Notes: generated by a model from the sequence alone, not told the origin. A stretch of 64,000 nucleotides of DNA from Prochlorococcus marinus subsp. marinus str. CCMP1375 (GCF_000007925.1 NC_005042.1:1364001-1428000), one strand, 5' to 3'. Positions 32,295 through 41,930 are shown, numbered from the stretch's first letter. Program-made: numbers and translations.

Positions 32295-33083
32295 TTAATC
32301 GCCTTCTCCAAGGCTTTTACTTTGTAACCCGATTGATTCGCTAAATCCTGCAGCAAGAATCCCTGTAGGAATTGCTATAGCACCAATTCCCAAAAGCGAA
32401 GTCACCGATGCGATTATTTTCCCAATTGCTGTCACTGGAATTGAATCTCCATAACCAACAGCACTAACAGTAGTGACAGACCACCAAAGACAACGGGGTA
32501 TAGATCCTAAAAGTTCAGGTTGTATCGATGATTCAGCGAGATACATCAATGTGCTGCTTATCAATAATAGCAAAACTGTGTAAACCGTTGATATCTGTAG
32601 TTCTTGACTCTTCGATCTAAGTGCATAATTAAAGTGAAATATGCTTTTCTTAAATTTTTCACTCCTTCCTATCTTTAAAATTCTGAGCAATCGGATAACT
32701 CTTAAAATCTTCAATTCTGCTCGAACACCAATAAACGAAGGAATAATTGCAATAACATCGATAATTGCCATTGGAGACAAAACATATCTAAAGATTCCTT
32801 TCAAACCTTTGCCATATTTTTCTTGAAGAGGAGCGACCCATAAACGACAAAGATACTCAATACAAAACAATCCTCCAATGACCCAGTCTAAAAAGTCTAT
32901 TTGATCTCCAAATTGGTAATCAATCTGATTCTCAGTCACTAAGACTGCGAAAAAAATTGAAATAAAGATAGTCACCCCACTTATTTTGTTAAAAAGAGAA
33001 GTCTGCGTTCCAAGATTGTTATTAGTTACCTGATCAAGAAGTTTTGTTCTGAATTCATTCATCTCCAAATAGAACCTAAACAT
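32295..33083 (-). CDS. Voltage-gated-type potassium channel
   Basis: The 262-residue protein has six helices in the Kv pattern. The S4-like segment is basic (LKILRVIRLLRILKIGRSEK, about residues 125-144) and the pore has the K+ selectivity filter TVSAVGYGDSIP near residue 205. A short N-terminal cytoplasmic region precedes S1. It should pass K+ across the inner membrane or thylakoid in response to voltage. No cyclic-nucleotide domain is present. Monocistronic. Confidence 0.92.
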   Translation of the reverse strand: MFRFYLEMNEFRTKLLDQVTNNNLGTQTSLFNKISGVTIFISIFFAVLVTENQIDYQFGDQIDFLDWVIGGLFCIEYLCRLWVAPLQEKYGKGLKGIFRYVLSPMAIIDVIAIIPSFIGVRAELKILRVIRLLRILKIGRSEKFKKSIFHFNYALRSKSQELQISTVYTVLLLLISSTLMYLAESSIQPELLGSIPRCLWWSVTTVSAVGYGDSIPVTAIGKIIASVTSLLGIGAIAIPTGILAAGFSESIGLQSKSLGEGD

Positions 33084-33332
33084 CTATTCTTCCAAGTTAG
33101 ACATTTCTTCATAGCAATTCTTAAATTGAACCATCGTTCGCGTTTCATTAAATCTACGGAAGAGGTAAATGCACATATTTTCATTCAATTAAAGCCCTTT
33201 ACGTCGCCAGGCATGCATAAGCCAGGCTGATCTGTCAAACAAGTCTTCATTGTGAAATATGTAGGTATTTATACGCATGAATCTGTCTGTTTTCCTCTAT
33301 GGTTTTCATTCAACCTCACTCCTCAAAACACA

Positions 33333-33440
33333 ATGACACCTCAGGCTGAAAAATTCAATGGCTGGGCTGCAATGATCGGCTTCGTTTGTGCTGTAGGCAG
33401 TTATGCAACTACTGGTCAAATTATTCCTGGCATTTTCTAA
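33333..33440 (+). CDS. hli: High-light-inducible protein, 35 aa
   Basis: MTPQAEKFNGWAAMIGFVCA, ending GQIIPGIF. It is the close paralogue of 23548-23655 with the same NGWAAM variant. The ATG at 33333 is chosen from that alignment, not the upstream ATG at 33252. The micro-ORF MEFNPFKPL begins immediately at the next base after its stop. Confidence 0.93.
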   Translation: MTPQAEKFNGWAAMIGFVCAVGSYATTGQIIPGIF

Positions 33441-33497
33441 ATGGAATTCAATCCATTTAAACCATTGACTCAGTTATTTGAAAAGCTCTTTAAGTAA
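33441..33497 (+). CDS. MEFNPFKP micro-protein paired with hli, 18 aa
   Basis: MEFNPFKPLTQLFEKLFK is the second copy of the micro-protein found after the hli at 23548. It abuts the hli stop codon and is followed 6 nt later by a strong terminator, so hli and micro-ORF form a complete two-gene unit. Confidence 0.7.
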   Translation: MEFNPFKPLTQLFEKLFK

Positions 33498-33502
33498 CTT
33501 AA

Positions 33503-33532
33503 ACCACTCCTATCGATTTAGATAGGAGTGGT
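33503..33532 (+). terminator. Terminator of the hli cassette
   Basis: ACCACTCCTATC (33503-33514) pairs with GATAGGAGTGGT (33521-33532), a perfect 12-bp stem. The following T run is weak (CACTTT). Confidence 0.8.
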
Positions 33533-33727
33533 CACTTTAATAAAGGAGTTCAATAAGTCTTCTCTCAGGAATAATGACAATGCTTCTGAACTATGTAAGC
33601 AGGATGGAGAAAGTTTTATGAGCTTAAAAAAATCTTGCCAAGCTTGAGCTACATTCCAATTAATCCATTCAGATGAAACTTAATATAAATTATCCATCCT
33701 AATGAAATCCATACTAGGTAACTACGA

Positions 33728-34618
33728 TTAGAACGATACTCCCATCAGAAATTTATATGCTCTATCCGTATTTGGTTCTATTTCACTATCATAATTGATC
33801 TCATATTTTATTGATGTATGAAATGAAGAGTCTTGAAACGGATAAAATTTAAAAGTTGTTGAGAAATAATTTCCAACTTTAGTCTTTGATGAAAAAGCAG
33901 TAGAGACGATATCCTCTATTTCAAAAGATATTTTCTTACTAATATTCCATTGATATTCACTAGAAAAGAAAGTTGCTGGAATAAAACTCTCACAATCTGG
34001 ATCAGTAGAGCACAATTCACCTCCGCCATACCAATTAATTCCAGGGCCTAAAGAAAGAGACAATTTCTGTTTATCTGTATTTATTAATTTTTTAGAAACT
34101 CCTATGGATGTAATATTCTCATTAATTCCTATAGTATTTAATTCATTGTACTTATATCTTGAATATGCAAATAAACTAAATTTTTCATTCCTAATCTTAT
34201 CATAACGAATATCAACTTTTCGTTTATTTGATGTAGCCTGATTGTTATTTTGCTGCCTCTCTAATGAAGCATTTATCTTAAACCTATTATCTCCCGAAAA
34301 ATAGATGGTGTTTCCATCTAATGAATAATCAAATGAATCATTCCCACCTGTTTTTATTCCATTAAAACCAAAGTCAATAGATGTTTGCCATGGTTTTACC
34401 TTGGGTTCAATATAAATTGAAGACACCCTTATCTTTAATTTTCCAAGATAAGGGTGTTGAATTACTTTTACTTCTTCAGAACTTAATTCTTCTAAAAGCT
34501 CTCCAGTAATAATGTCTCCATTTCTTAATTTGTAACTAGTTTCACCTGCTCTGACAGTAGGAACTGGAATAGCACTGGAAAAGCCAAGCAATAGAGATAA
34601 TAGGCAAAGAGCTTTCAT
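33728..34618 (-). CDS. DUF481-family outer membrane beta-barrel protein
   Basis: The signal peptide MKALCLLSLLLGFSSAIPVP is followed by a short soluble part (YKLRNGDIITGELLEELSSE) typical of proteins preceding a DUF481 barrel, then alternating amphipathic strands from about residue 75 to the terminal Phe (MGVSF), as expected for barrel insertion. 296 residues is within family range. It probably sits in the outer membrane; function unknown. Its start overlaps the stop of the upstream 54-residue gene by 4 nt. Confidence 0.82.
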   Translation of the reverse strand: MKALCLLSLLLGFSSAIPVPTVRAGETSYKLRNGDIITGELLEELSSEEVKVIQHPYLGKLKIRVSSIYIEPKVKPWQTSIDFGFNGIKTGGNDSFDYSLDGNTIYFSGDNRFKINASLERQQNNNQATSNKRKVDIRYDKIRNEKFSLFAYSRYKYNELNTIGINENITSIGVSKKLINTDKQKLSLSLGPGINWYGGGELCSTDPDCESFIPATFFSSEYQWNISKKISFEIEDIVSTAFSSKTKVGNYFSTTFKFYPFQDSSFHTSIKYEINYDSEIEPNTDRAYKFLMGVSF

Positions 34619-34779
34619 GAATAATAGCGATCAGATATTTCTTGAAGCATCTTTCTGATGTGCCCGTCTTTAGCATTGGTTTCTTCCTTTAGTTTCTCGC
34701 ACGCACCTTTAACTTGCATCCACACTGCTTCCATTACTTCTCTTTCATCTTTTGAAGGCTTCCACTTAGGTGTTTCCAT
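34615..34779 (-). CDS. Small helical protein of the MET-KWKPS family, 54 aa
   Basis: METPKWKPSKDEREVMEAVW begins a charged helical protein ending IRKMLQEISDRYYS. The paralogue at 55437-55601 is nearly identical and shares the ATG at this position, so the longer frame to 34800 is not used. It is coupled (ATGA overlap) to the DUF481 gene here, but lies upstream of clpS in the other copy. Function unknown. Confidence 0.8.
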   Translation of the reverse strand: METPKWKPSKDEREVMEAVWMQVKGACEKLKEETNAKDGHIRKMLQEISDRYYS

Positions 34780-34831
34780 GTAAGAAAAAATCATGCTCAC
34801 TGATAGCTCATCAGCTTTCTATAATCATCGT

Positions 34832-35155
34832 ATGACTTATGTGGTTTTATACATTGCTGGCATAATTTGTATATGGTGGACTTATCGTGTTGGCTGGAGG
34901 GAAGCTTTCAAGAAGATTCTCAGCATCTTAATTCCATCAGCATTAATCATTCTGTTCAATGTGAAAGCTGGTCGATTACTTTTTAGAAGTCCTATAGTTG
35001 GAATTATAAGTATTCTACCAACCGCCATTTTGATATACCGAGGATCTCTACCTTTGGTAAATGGATTCAATAACTGGATTGACAGGAAGGCTAATAACTT
35101 TACTGAATCTCAAGATGTAGTTGATGCAGAAGTTATATCTAAAGAGGATGCATGA
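34832..35155 (+). CDS. Small membrane protein, 107 aa
   Basis: From ATG 34832 (MTYVVLYIAGIICIWWTYRV) the protein has three to four hydrophobic segments and a soluble acidic tail (DVVDAEVISKEDA). A start at ATG 34793 would add 13 polar residues. Divergent from the small MET-KWKPS gene. Family unknown. Confidence 0.65.
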   Translation: MTYVVLYIAGIICIWWTYRVGWREAFKKILSILIPSALIILFNVKAGRLLFRSPIVGIISILPTAILIYRGSLPLVNGFNNWIDRKANNFTESQDVVDAEVISKEDA

Positions 35156-35223
35156 ATAAACTTGGAGAGAGATAAAAACCTAGCTCTACTAATAAGAGAT
35201 TAACAATGACTTAAACGACTTTC

Positions 35224-35424
35224 TCAAGAGTATTCATCTAAGTCTTCAAAGTCTTCCCGGGCACAAAAATGATGAGCTCGCTGATCATCAACATCTGCCA
35301 TCAAATCAACATCATCATTTTTTTTAAGATTGTCAAACAAATGCGATATTTTATTTAATTGTGAATCAGTATTCATTAATAAAGAGAGATATCTTCTACT
35401 AAGTGCATAGCTAAAGATTGACAT
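35224..35424 (-). CDS. Small acidic protein, 66 aa
   Basis: MSIFSYALSRRYLSLLMNTD then an Asp/Glu-rich second half (NDDVDLMADVDDQRAHHFCA, EDFEDLDEYS). No family recognised. Codon use is consistent and no other frame competes. Confidence 0.5.
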   Translation of the reverse strand: MSIFSYALSRRYLSLLMNTDSQLNKISHLFDNLKKNDDVDLMADVDDQRAHHFCAREDFEDLDEYS

Positions 35425-35511
35425 CTTGCAATTGGAGCAAATACTCTTTATGTGTAGATGGCTATTTATGAGGAACCTTTTATAGATTTAAAAGGACATC
35501 AGGAAATAACT

Positions 35512-35540
35512 CTTTTCTTGATTTAAGAAATAATAGAAGC
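35512..35540. repeat. Dispersed GATAAT element, copy 1
   Basis: Matches the extended element CTTTTCTTGATTTAAG followed by AAATAATAGAAGC. One of six copies in the window, all in the same orientation. Confidence 0.7.
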
Positions 35541-35727
35541 CAGAAAAAAACTCCTAGAGAAGGTTATTTTCATGCTTTTTCAACCCCTTCTAAGACCAAT
35601 ATCAGAGCAAGAACCCTGCTGGATGCTAATGAAGAGTGATACTGCAGTCACTCCATGGAGTCTCAGCGATTTTTGAAATCCTGTTCTTGCAAACCTATTT
35701 ATTTACTTCTGGTCTTTTAGAATAATT

Positions 35728-36039
35728 ATGTTTGACAGCCAGGTTCAGATCACAAGGCAAATGATCTCAGCAATCACACTCTTATTTGGTTTAAGTATTG
35801 GTTGGCTTTTATCTTGCCGACGTCAAGCTAAAATAGAGAGGCAAAGAGAAAAAAAGAAATTTAGTGAAGAGATCGAACTAAGAGCTACACCTGATTCATA
35901 CCTTTCAGAGTTTGACCTTATAAGAAAACGTTATTACGAAGCTAAGTTTAAAAAAATAACCGAGCCTATGATTAATAGAAAGGGAATCTCAATGACTGAA
36001 GAGGAAATTAATCTAAGGAAAGGATCAAAAAATGCATAG
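35728..36039 (+). CDS. Single-pass membrane protein with charged helix, 103 aa
   Basis: An N-terminal helix (MISAITLLFGLSIGWLLSCR, about residues 12-31) anchors a long, highly charged cytoplasmic helix (KIERQREKKKFSEEIELRA) and a Lys/Glu-rich end. Unknown family. Upstream of pstS by about 110 nt on the same strand. Confidence 0.6.
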   Translation: MFDSQVQITRQMISAITLLFGLSIGWLLSCRRQAKIERQREKKKFSEEIELRATPDSYLSEFDLIRKRYYEAKFKKITEPMINRKGISMTEEEINLRKGSKNA

Positions 36040-36146
36040 TAAGAATTGTTGACCTGGCTCAATTTACTCACTGCGATGTCCGCAGATCTCTTTACATAAT
36101 TGATGAAAGAATATAATTAAAAAAAGTTCATTCTGTTCTAATTGTC

Positions 36147-37139
36147 ATGTCCTTCTCTAAGAAGGCGTCATTATTTGTATCCATTGCCGCTCTTGCAGCT
36201 GGCATTGTTGCTTGTGGGTCAAATAATTCCGCAACAAACATTAGGCTTAGCGGAGCAGGTGCTTCCTTCCCTTCCAAAATCTACACCCGGTGGTTTGCTG
36301 ACCTTAACAATGAAGGTGGTCCTAGGGTTAACTACCAAGCTGTTGGCTCTGGCTCTGGGCGAAAAGCTTTCATTGATGAAACCGTTGATTTTGGAGCATC
36401 GGATGACCCAATGAAAGCCCAAGATATCGCAAAAGTTAAACGAGGATTAGTTCAGATCCCAATGGTGGGAGGGACAGTCGCTTTTGGATATAACAATCCT
36501 GATTGCGAACTCAAGCTTACTCAGAGACAAGCAGTTCGTATTGCAATAGGCAAAATCAATAATTGGAGCGAGCTTGGGTGCCCTGCTCAAAAGATTACTT
36601 GGATTCACCGTTCTGATGGCTCTGGCACAACCAAGGCTTTTACCAATTCAATGGAAGCTTTCTCTAAAGAGTGGACATTAGGAACTGGTAAATCCGTAGC
36701 ATGGCCTGTAGGTATTGGAGGGAAAGGCAATGCAGGGGTTGCTGGAGTTATTAAAAACACCCCCGGTGCTATTGGTTATGTAAACCAGTCTTATATCAAA
36801 GGAAATGTCAGAGCCGCTGCTTTACAAAATTTGTCTGGTGAGTTTCTAAAACCAAACATAAATTCTGGTGCTAAAGCCCTTAATGGAATCACTTTAGATC
36901 CAAATCTGGCTGGTAGCAACCCAAACCCAACAGCAAAAGGTGCCTATCCAATTGCTACTTTAACTTGGGTCCTTGCTTATGAAACTGGCAATGGCTCTAA
37001 AACAGAGGCAATTATAGCTTCCTTAGGATACCTTCTTAGCGACAAGGCTCAAGCCAAGGCTCCTAGCCTAGGATTTGTTCCTCTAACAGGAGATATCCTT
37101 ATGAAAGCTCGTAAAGCTGTGACCAGAATTGGGAAGTAA
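36147..37139 (+). CDS. pstS: Phosphate-binding protein PstS
   Basis: A lipoprotein signal (MSFSKKASLFVSIAALAAGI, then VACG) leads the 330-residue periplasmic binding protein. PstS signatures are LSGAGASFPSKIYTRWF near residue 35, YQAVGSGSGRKAF, FGASDDPM and WIHRSDGSGTTKAFTN, which together form the phosphate site. It captures phosphate for the PstCAB importer, whose genes are not in this window. A Pho box could not be placed in the 107-bp upstream gap. The next gene is convergent, ending 2 bp away. Confidence 0.96.
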   Translation: MSFSKKASLFVSIAALAAGIVACGSNNSATNIRLSGAGASFPSKIYTRWFADLNNEGGPRVNYQAVGSGSGRKAFIDETVDFGASDDPMKAQDIAKVKRGLVQIPMVGGTVAFGYNNPDCELKLTQRQAVRIAIGKINNWSELGCPAQKITWIHRSDGSGTTKAFTNSMEAFSKEWTLGTGKSVAWPVGIGGKGNAGVAGVIKNTPGAIGYVNQSYIKGNVRAAALQNLSGEFLKPNINSGAKALNGITLDPNLAGSNPNPTAKGAYPIATLTWVLAYETGNGSKTEAIIASLGYLLSDKAQAKAPSLGFVPLTGDILMKARKAVTRIGK

Positions 37140-37140
37140 T

Positions 37141-37356
37141 TTAAGCAAAAACTATTAATTGCTTCCCATCAACAACCATCCTAGATAATCCATCCACAAT
37201 TGATCTTCCTGTATCGTTGAAATAATCATAGGCACTTCGATATAAGAGATAATAGAAGCAAGAAGAAGCATTACGAATGGATGTCTTTCTAGTGTTGATA
37301 GCTCCTCTATGGATTACATCGTCTACATTCTGATCATTTATAACAAAAGTTTTCAT
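37141..37356 (-). CDS. Hypothetical protein, 71 aa
   Basis: MKTFVINDQNVDDVIHRGAI opens a soluble protein ending DGKQLIVFA. It ends 2 bp from the pstS stop. A copy of the dispersed GATAAT element (37241-37258) lies within the frame, which slightly weakens the call, although the reading looks protein-like throughout. Confidence 0.55.
   Translation of the reverse strand: MKTFVINDQNVDDVIHRGAINTRKTSIRNASSCFYYLLYRSAYDYFNDTGRSIVDGLSRMVVDGKQLIVFA
37241..37258. repeat. Dispersed GATAAT element, copy 2
   Basis: TATAAGAGATAATAGAAG, identical to copies 3 and 5. Confidence 0.8.
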
Positions 37357-37549
37357 GCATGGATGAGAAGGATCTCGGATATATAGTGCGACAATATAGA
37401 CCTACTAAGTCATTGCAATCCCTGGCATATCCAGCTTCAAATACTGGAATGACAAATAAATTGGTCTAATAGGATAGCTAACCTAAAAACTTTACATAAA
37501 CTTCGATTTATTCAAAAAGAGAGATTTTCTATAGGATCAGAAAAATCAA

Positions 37550-37681
37550 TTAACGCTTTAAAGGTATTGGCATCATCTTGCCACCACCCTGATCATCATC
37601 ATCTTCAAACGAGAAGAAGATTACCACTATTCCAAAACTCGCAATAAAGACTGAATAAGAAATAACTGCGAATTCACTCAT
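37550..37681 (-). CDS. Single-helix protein with DDDDQGGG tail, 43 aa
   Basis: MSEFAVISYSVFIASFGIVV is a membrane helix, followed by FSFEDDDDQGGGKMMPIPLK. Almost identical to the protein at 61898-62029 and sharing its tail with 24593-24769. N-terminus probably outside or lumenal and acidic tail on the other face. Function unknown but strongly conserved. Confidence 0.8.
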   Translation of the reverse strand: MSEFAVISYSVFIASFGIVVIFFSFEDDDDQGGGKMMPIPLKR

Positions 37682-37797
37682 GTGACTTGAGGTTTTATCA
37701 AAATTATCAAACTGTGGAGAGCAAAGATGTACTTATTAATACGAAATAGCAATTATAAAGAGAAAATATCATCTAAGTTAAAAATGTCTAAAAAAAA

Positions 37798-37821
37798 GAC
37801 AGCCTTGTGAGGAGGGCTGTC
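37798..37821 (-). terminator. Rho-independent terminator (minus strand)
   Basis: GACAGCC (37798-37804) pairs with GGCTGTC (37815-37821). A run of seven A precedes it on the plus strand, giving a T tail for minus-strand transcripts. It may end the acyltransferase transcript about 300 nt downstream of that gene, or a small RNA. Confidence 0.75.
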
Positions 37822-38005
37822 TGATAAAAACTTTGTCGATAAAGTTATAAAATCAATCATACAGATGAAAGCAAATAAAGAAAGATGTATTTGATACCAA
37901 AAACAAAACATAAAAATATTTAGATCATAGCGTATTAAGTAAAGCCTTAATAAATTATCGCTTAGAAAGAACTTTTTGTATGATTAGCATACACCTTCTA
38001 TATAA

Positions 38006-38122
38006 TTAGTGGGTGCCTTCTGAGAAGTTATGAATAGAAATCAATTTCGAGATAATATGATCAATATCTAAAATTCCATTTAATTTAAAAAGAATGAAGA
38101 CATTTTTTGCAAAGCGCAGGAA
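38006..38122 (-). pseudogene. Relic of the 62106-type gene
   Basis: The frame reads KNVFILFKLNGILDIDHIIS and ends NFSEGTH, matching ILFDLNGIENIDHISSQL and the EG-x-H part of the intact protein at 62106-62303. It has no start codon and its upstream end runs to the acyltransferase stop. A truncated second copy. Confidence 0.5.
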
Positions 38123-38125
38123 GGA

Positions 38126-40240
38126 TTATTTTATTAAATTATTCTCTTTTAAAAAGTTTAGAAGGTCATTGCTATAGTGTTTTGCAGTAGCATATGAAAT
38201 ATGATTAGTATCTGAATATATGTATTCATTATTCTCTTTATTAAGACAAATCTTATTAGGGCAAATTTTATCAAATAAATCATATATATACACATTACTT
38301 TGATTTAAACTAATCTCTTTTAAAGCAGAGGTTATTGGTTTGATTCTAGTAATTAAAAAGTTCTTTTCTTCCTTATATACCTTGCAATCTTCATTTATAT
38401 ATGGTCGAAACCACTCTTCCAGGCATGAGTATTGAGGTGGTGGATTATCAATACCTTCAAATACAGGTAAAGGGGATACAATAACAATATGAATACCTAG
38501 TTTCTTTACTCTTTCTGCTAAAGATCTGACTTTTTCAGTCCATTCTATTAATGATTCATCTGCTTCAATTTCTTTCAGACTATCTGAGTAATGCTTAACA
38601 GGAAAATCACCTTTTGTAATTATCGGTTCAATAAAATATTTATCTAGTCTTGATGATAAGACAATAATATCGTTTTCTTTAAGCAGTGGAAGTCTATTTT
38701 CGAATGCTTCATTTGTATTTCTAAATCTTTCTTTAGAAACATCAAGTGTATTACCTGCTTTGTCTGTAAAATGTGTTGTGGGGTAAGGACCTGGAGAGGA
38801 TACATACACACCTACTCCTGATAAATTATGTAAAGCTCCAATCAGTGGTATTAAGTGTCCCGCATGGCTATCTCCAATCAATAGAATTGTTGGCAAATCA
38901 GCTTCTTTTGATGCTGTATAACAGCTTTTGACTAAATCAGATTGATGGCAAGAACCATATGTAGCTGATATATATTCAGAAGAGTAACCTCCATCAATAT
39001 CTATATTATGTTTACCAATGAACAATTTTTTGTTTATTGGTTGCAAAGAATTCAGGATAGATAGTCTTGGAGTCCTAATGAAGCAAATTACTAAAAATAT
39101 ACTTGTCGTGATCACACAAAGTATAGAAAAATATATACTTTTTAGCTTGCTAATATTATATTTGCTTTTTCGTATAGGCAACTCTATATAATCATAGGAA
39201 AAAGTAGATATAAAATACATAAAATATAGCTGAAATGGAAGAGTCCACCAATGTATTCCTACCGTCCACTTGCTAATAGAAATTACGCCCCAGTGCCAAA
39301 GATATAATGAATATGAAATTAAGCCTAAATTCATGCATAACTTTGTTGTTAATATTTTATAAACTTTATCGTTCATTTTAATTCTAATGATCAAAAGACA
39401 TGTAAATAAAATAATTGCAAGTGTTGAAGAGAATATATACTTACCAGGACTAAACATGATTAAAATTAAAGCTATAAATATCAAAGATGTTTTGAGATAT
39501 TTAAACTTATTAATTACTGATAATAATTTTTCTTTATATATAAATAGCAGGCTTCCAGCTGCTATTTCCCAAAACCTAAAAGGCATAAGGTAATAGGCTG
39601 CATTTATATTTATTTGAAGAAAATGGTAAAACCCAATTAATGAAATAAAAGCAAAGAATATAAGTATAATTCCAAGATATTTATATCCATTCTTGCTGCC
39701 ATTCCCAAATCCTGAGAACCATGTGAGGAAAGGAAATATCAAGTAAAATTGTTCTTCTACTGCTAAAGACCATGTCTGGGTGAATGGATTTAACAATGTT
39801 GTCTCTGCAAAATAATTATTTGAAATTACAAAAAGGTGTATATTCGAGAAACCAAATGTTGAGAATAAGCCTGTCAGATAAGAAGAGACTGGTTGCGGAT
39901 CAAATAAACTTATTACAAAGAACATTATAAGAACATAAAACAATAACGCAGGTAAAATCCTCTTTAACCTCCTTTCGTAAAAACCCAATATGAATTCTGA
40001 TATCCTTGATTCTTGACGAGTTGCCAGTGAAGATGTAATTACATAACCTGAAATTACAAAGAAAATATCTACACCTAAGAACCCACTGGGAAGTAAATCA
40101 TTATTTATATGGTTAATTATAACTGCAATTACTGCTATCGCTCTTAACCCATTTATTTCTGGTCTAAAGCCTTTAGTGCTTAAATTCTCTTTCTCATAAT
40201 AATCTTTGTGAAATAGATCATATTGCGATTTGCTTTTCAT
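38126..40240 (-). CDS. OafA/YrhL-type O-acyltransferase with C-terminal SGNH domain
   Basis: Residues about 25-375 form the membrane acyltransferase-3 domain with ten or so helices (INGLRAIAVIAVIINHIN, GVDIFFVISGYV, WSLAVEEQFYL). Residues about 430-700 form an extracytoplasmic SGNH hydrolase domain with LLIGDSHAGH and the terminal DTNHISYATA (D-x-x-H). Such fusions transfer acetyl groups to O-antigen, capsule or peptidoglycan sugars. The 704-residue length is normal. An alternative cell-surface modification role could alter phage receptors. The gene is notably AT-rich compared with neighbours, consistent with transfer. Confidence 0.92.
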   Translation of the reverse strand: MKSKSQYDLFHKDYYEKENLSTKGFRPEINGLRAIAVIAVIINHINNDLLPSGFLGVDIFFVISGYVITSSLATRQESRISEFILGFYERRLKRILPALLFYVLIMFFVISLFDPQPVSSYLTGLFSTFGFSNIHLFVISNNYFAETTLLNPFTQTWSLAVEEQFYLIFPFLTWFSGFGNGSKNGYKYLGIILIFFAFISLIGFYHFLQININAAYYLMPFRFWEIAAGSLLFIYKEKLLSVINKFKYLKTSLIFIALILIMFSPGKYIFSSTLAIILFTCLLIIRIKMNDKVYKILTTKLCMNLGLISYSLYLWHWGVISISKWTVGIHWWTLPFQLYFMYFISTFSYDYIELPIRKSKYNISKLKSIYFSILCVITTSIFLVICFIRTPRLSILNSLQPINKKLFIGKHNIDIDGGYSSEYISATYGSCHQSDLVKSCYTASKEADLPTILLIGDSHAGHLIPLIGALHNLSGVGVYVSSPGPYPTTHFTDKAGNTLDVSKERFRNTNEAFENRLPLLKENDIIVLSSRLDKYFIEPIITKGDFPVKHYSDSLKEIEADESLIEWTEKVRSLAERVKKLGIHIVIVSPLPVFEGIDNPPPQYSCLEEWFRPYINEDCKVYKEEKNFLITRIKPITSALKEISLNQSNVYIYDLFDKICPNKICLNKENNEYIYSDTNHISYATAKHYSNDLLNFLKENNLIK

Positions 40241-40504
40241 TCTTATTCAGCAGATTTCTCTTGACAAATGAGGAATTACGCTGACTGCTGAAGCATTAAA
40301 ACATATTTTTCTAGATTATCTAGGTACGCTAGATCAGGCTGTTACTTTTGAAATGATAAAAAGCCTAAAATTAACCTATAACTACCTTTGGCTGATTTCT
40401 CTTCTTTTACAAATTCAGCTATTTATGTATAAATCCTATAAGCGCTTTACATTCCATTTCTAGCTTTTCCTGAAAGACTCTTCGTTTTGGACAAAAATAA
40501 AGAG

Positions 40505-41452
40505 CTATTTCTTTGTACTCAAAAGCTCTTTCCCTTTACTTATGTCAACTGCATCTCCAATGAGTTTTTCACTCAATTGCCATAGTTGTTCTCTTTCATC
40601 GCTATTTAAAGCTGATGGTGCTATACGGCAAATCTTCGGATAACCTCTGAAATTAAACCTAGGTCCATATTGCTCCCCAGTTTTTGCCGTTGGATCTGTT
40701 GCAGCGAGAAGCTGAGGGAGGGCCCCCATACGAGAACTCTGAAACATTGGATCCATTAATTTATAGGCTATAGCCTCTTGCCAAGATCCATTAAGTTTTA
40801 CTGATGTAGATTGCAAGTTCGTTCGAGCCAAGCCCGGATGGGCAGAAAGCGAAGCAATATCTAAATTTGATTGCTGTAATCTTTTACTCAGCTCCAAAGC
40901 GAACATAACATTCGCAAGTTTGCTTTGAGAATAAGAAGACCACCGATCATATCCCTCCCCCCCTTGAAGATCATCCAAATTAATTTTGCCCATATATTGA
41001 GCTCCAGAAGAAACAGTTACAACACGACTCCCGGGTTGTTTAGCAATTAATGGCAACAGCTTAAGGGTCAAAGCCATATGGCTAAGATGATTAACTGCGA
41101 ATTGGAGTTCAAACCCTTGTTTGCTAAATGTTTGAGGAGGAGCCATTACACCAGCATTATTAATCAAGAGATCTAATTTTTTATATTTGACAGCAATTTT
41201 ATCTAGCGCTTCATTTACTTTTTCTAAATCAGCAAGATCTATCTCTAGTACATCAATTTTTCCACAATCAGTTTCATCAAGAAGTTTCTGTCGTGATCTC
41301 TCAGCTTTTTCTAATGTGCGACAGCCAAGAATTACAGTTGCACCCTTCTCAAGTAAAGCTTGTGCTGTGTCGAAGCCCAAGCCACTATTTGCACCCGTTA
41401 CAAAAACTGTTCGGCCTTCTTGGCTAGGAATTGAATTGATAGACCAAGTCAT
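40505..41452 (-). CDS. Short-chain dehydrogenase (retinol dehydrogenase/POR-like)
   Basis: Rossmann motif VFVTGANSGLGFDTAQAL (residues about 16-33), NNAGVMAPP and the catalytic Tyr-x-x-x-Lys in WSSYSQSKLANVMFALEL with the upstream Ser in VVTVSSGAQY. The 315-residue length and the long C-terminal part (SSRMGALPQLLAATDP) fit the WW-oxidoreductase/retinol dehydrogenase branch, related to protochlorophyllide reductase. NADP-dependent oxidoreduction of an unknown, probably hydrophobic, substrate. A copy of the dispersed GATAAT element lies just upstream. Confidence 0.92.
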   Translation of the reverse strand: MTWSINSIPSQEGRTVFVTGANSGLGFDTAQALLEKGATVILGCRTLEKAERSRQKLLDETDCGKIDVLEIDLADLEKVNEALDKIAVKYKKLDLLINNAGVMAPPQTFSKQGFELQFAVNHLSHMALTLKLLPLIAKQPGSRVVTVSSGAQYMGKINLDDLQGGEGYDRWSSYSQSKLANVMFALELSKRLQQSNLDIASLSAHPGLARTNLQSTSVKLNGSWQEAIAYKLMDPMFQSSRMGALPQLLAATDPTAKTGEQYGPRFNFRGYPKICRIAPSALNSDEREQLWQLSEKLIGDAVDISKGKELLSTKK

Positions 41453-41470
41453 TTAATTGAAGAGCTTCCA

Positions 41471-41488
41471 TATAAGAGATAATAGAAG
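41471..41488. repeat. Dispersed GATAAT element, copy 3
   Basis: TATAAGAGATAATAGAAG, 18 bp upstream of the minus-strand SDR gene. Confidence 0.8.
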
Positions 41489-41574
41489 TCACACAGCACT
41501 GAGATCTAAAGTTTTCTCAAACTTTACTCAAATCCAGTCAGAACGAGGAGATCAAAAACTATGCCTACACCTAA

Positions 41575-41590
41575 ACTGGCTAATGAAAAG
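41575..41590. repeat. Dispersed ACTGGCTAATGAAAAG element, copy a
   Basis: Core of the eight-copy element. The gap 41453-41930 otherwise contains no gene I can support beyond tiny ORFs. Confidence 0.7.
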
Positions 41591-41930
41591 CGAACAAAAA
41601 TAGACAAGGATGCTAGATGAAGCGTTTAATCAACTTTATACCCTGCTCAGATAATTTCTTGTCATCAGGTCTCTATCTACAATCTTACTAGTTGAAATTT
41701 CTTGGACGGAGAACCTGCTCTTTAAACGTGAAATCTTTTTTCTCAAACGAGCAATGATGACCATAAAGAATTTTCAACTTGTATCTGTTATATCAACAGT
41801 ACAAACACATGCAATACTCTCCTGAGAGGATGTTCTTTAACTGAACAAAGAGTGATAAATATTTTGTATTGATTGATTGCGAGCCAAGCGAGCATATGGC
41901 AGCATCAAGAACAGTTTATAAAAGTATCAA

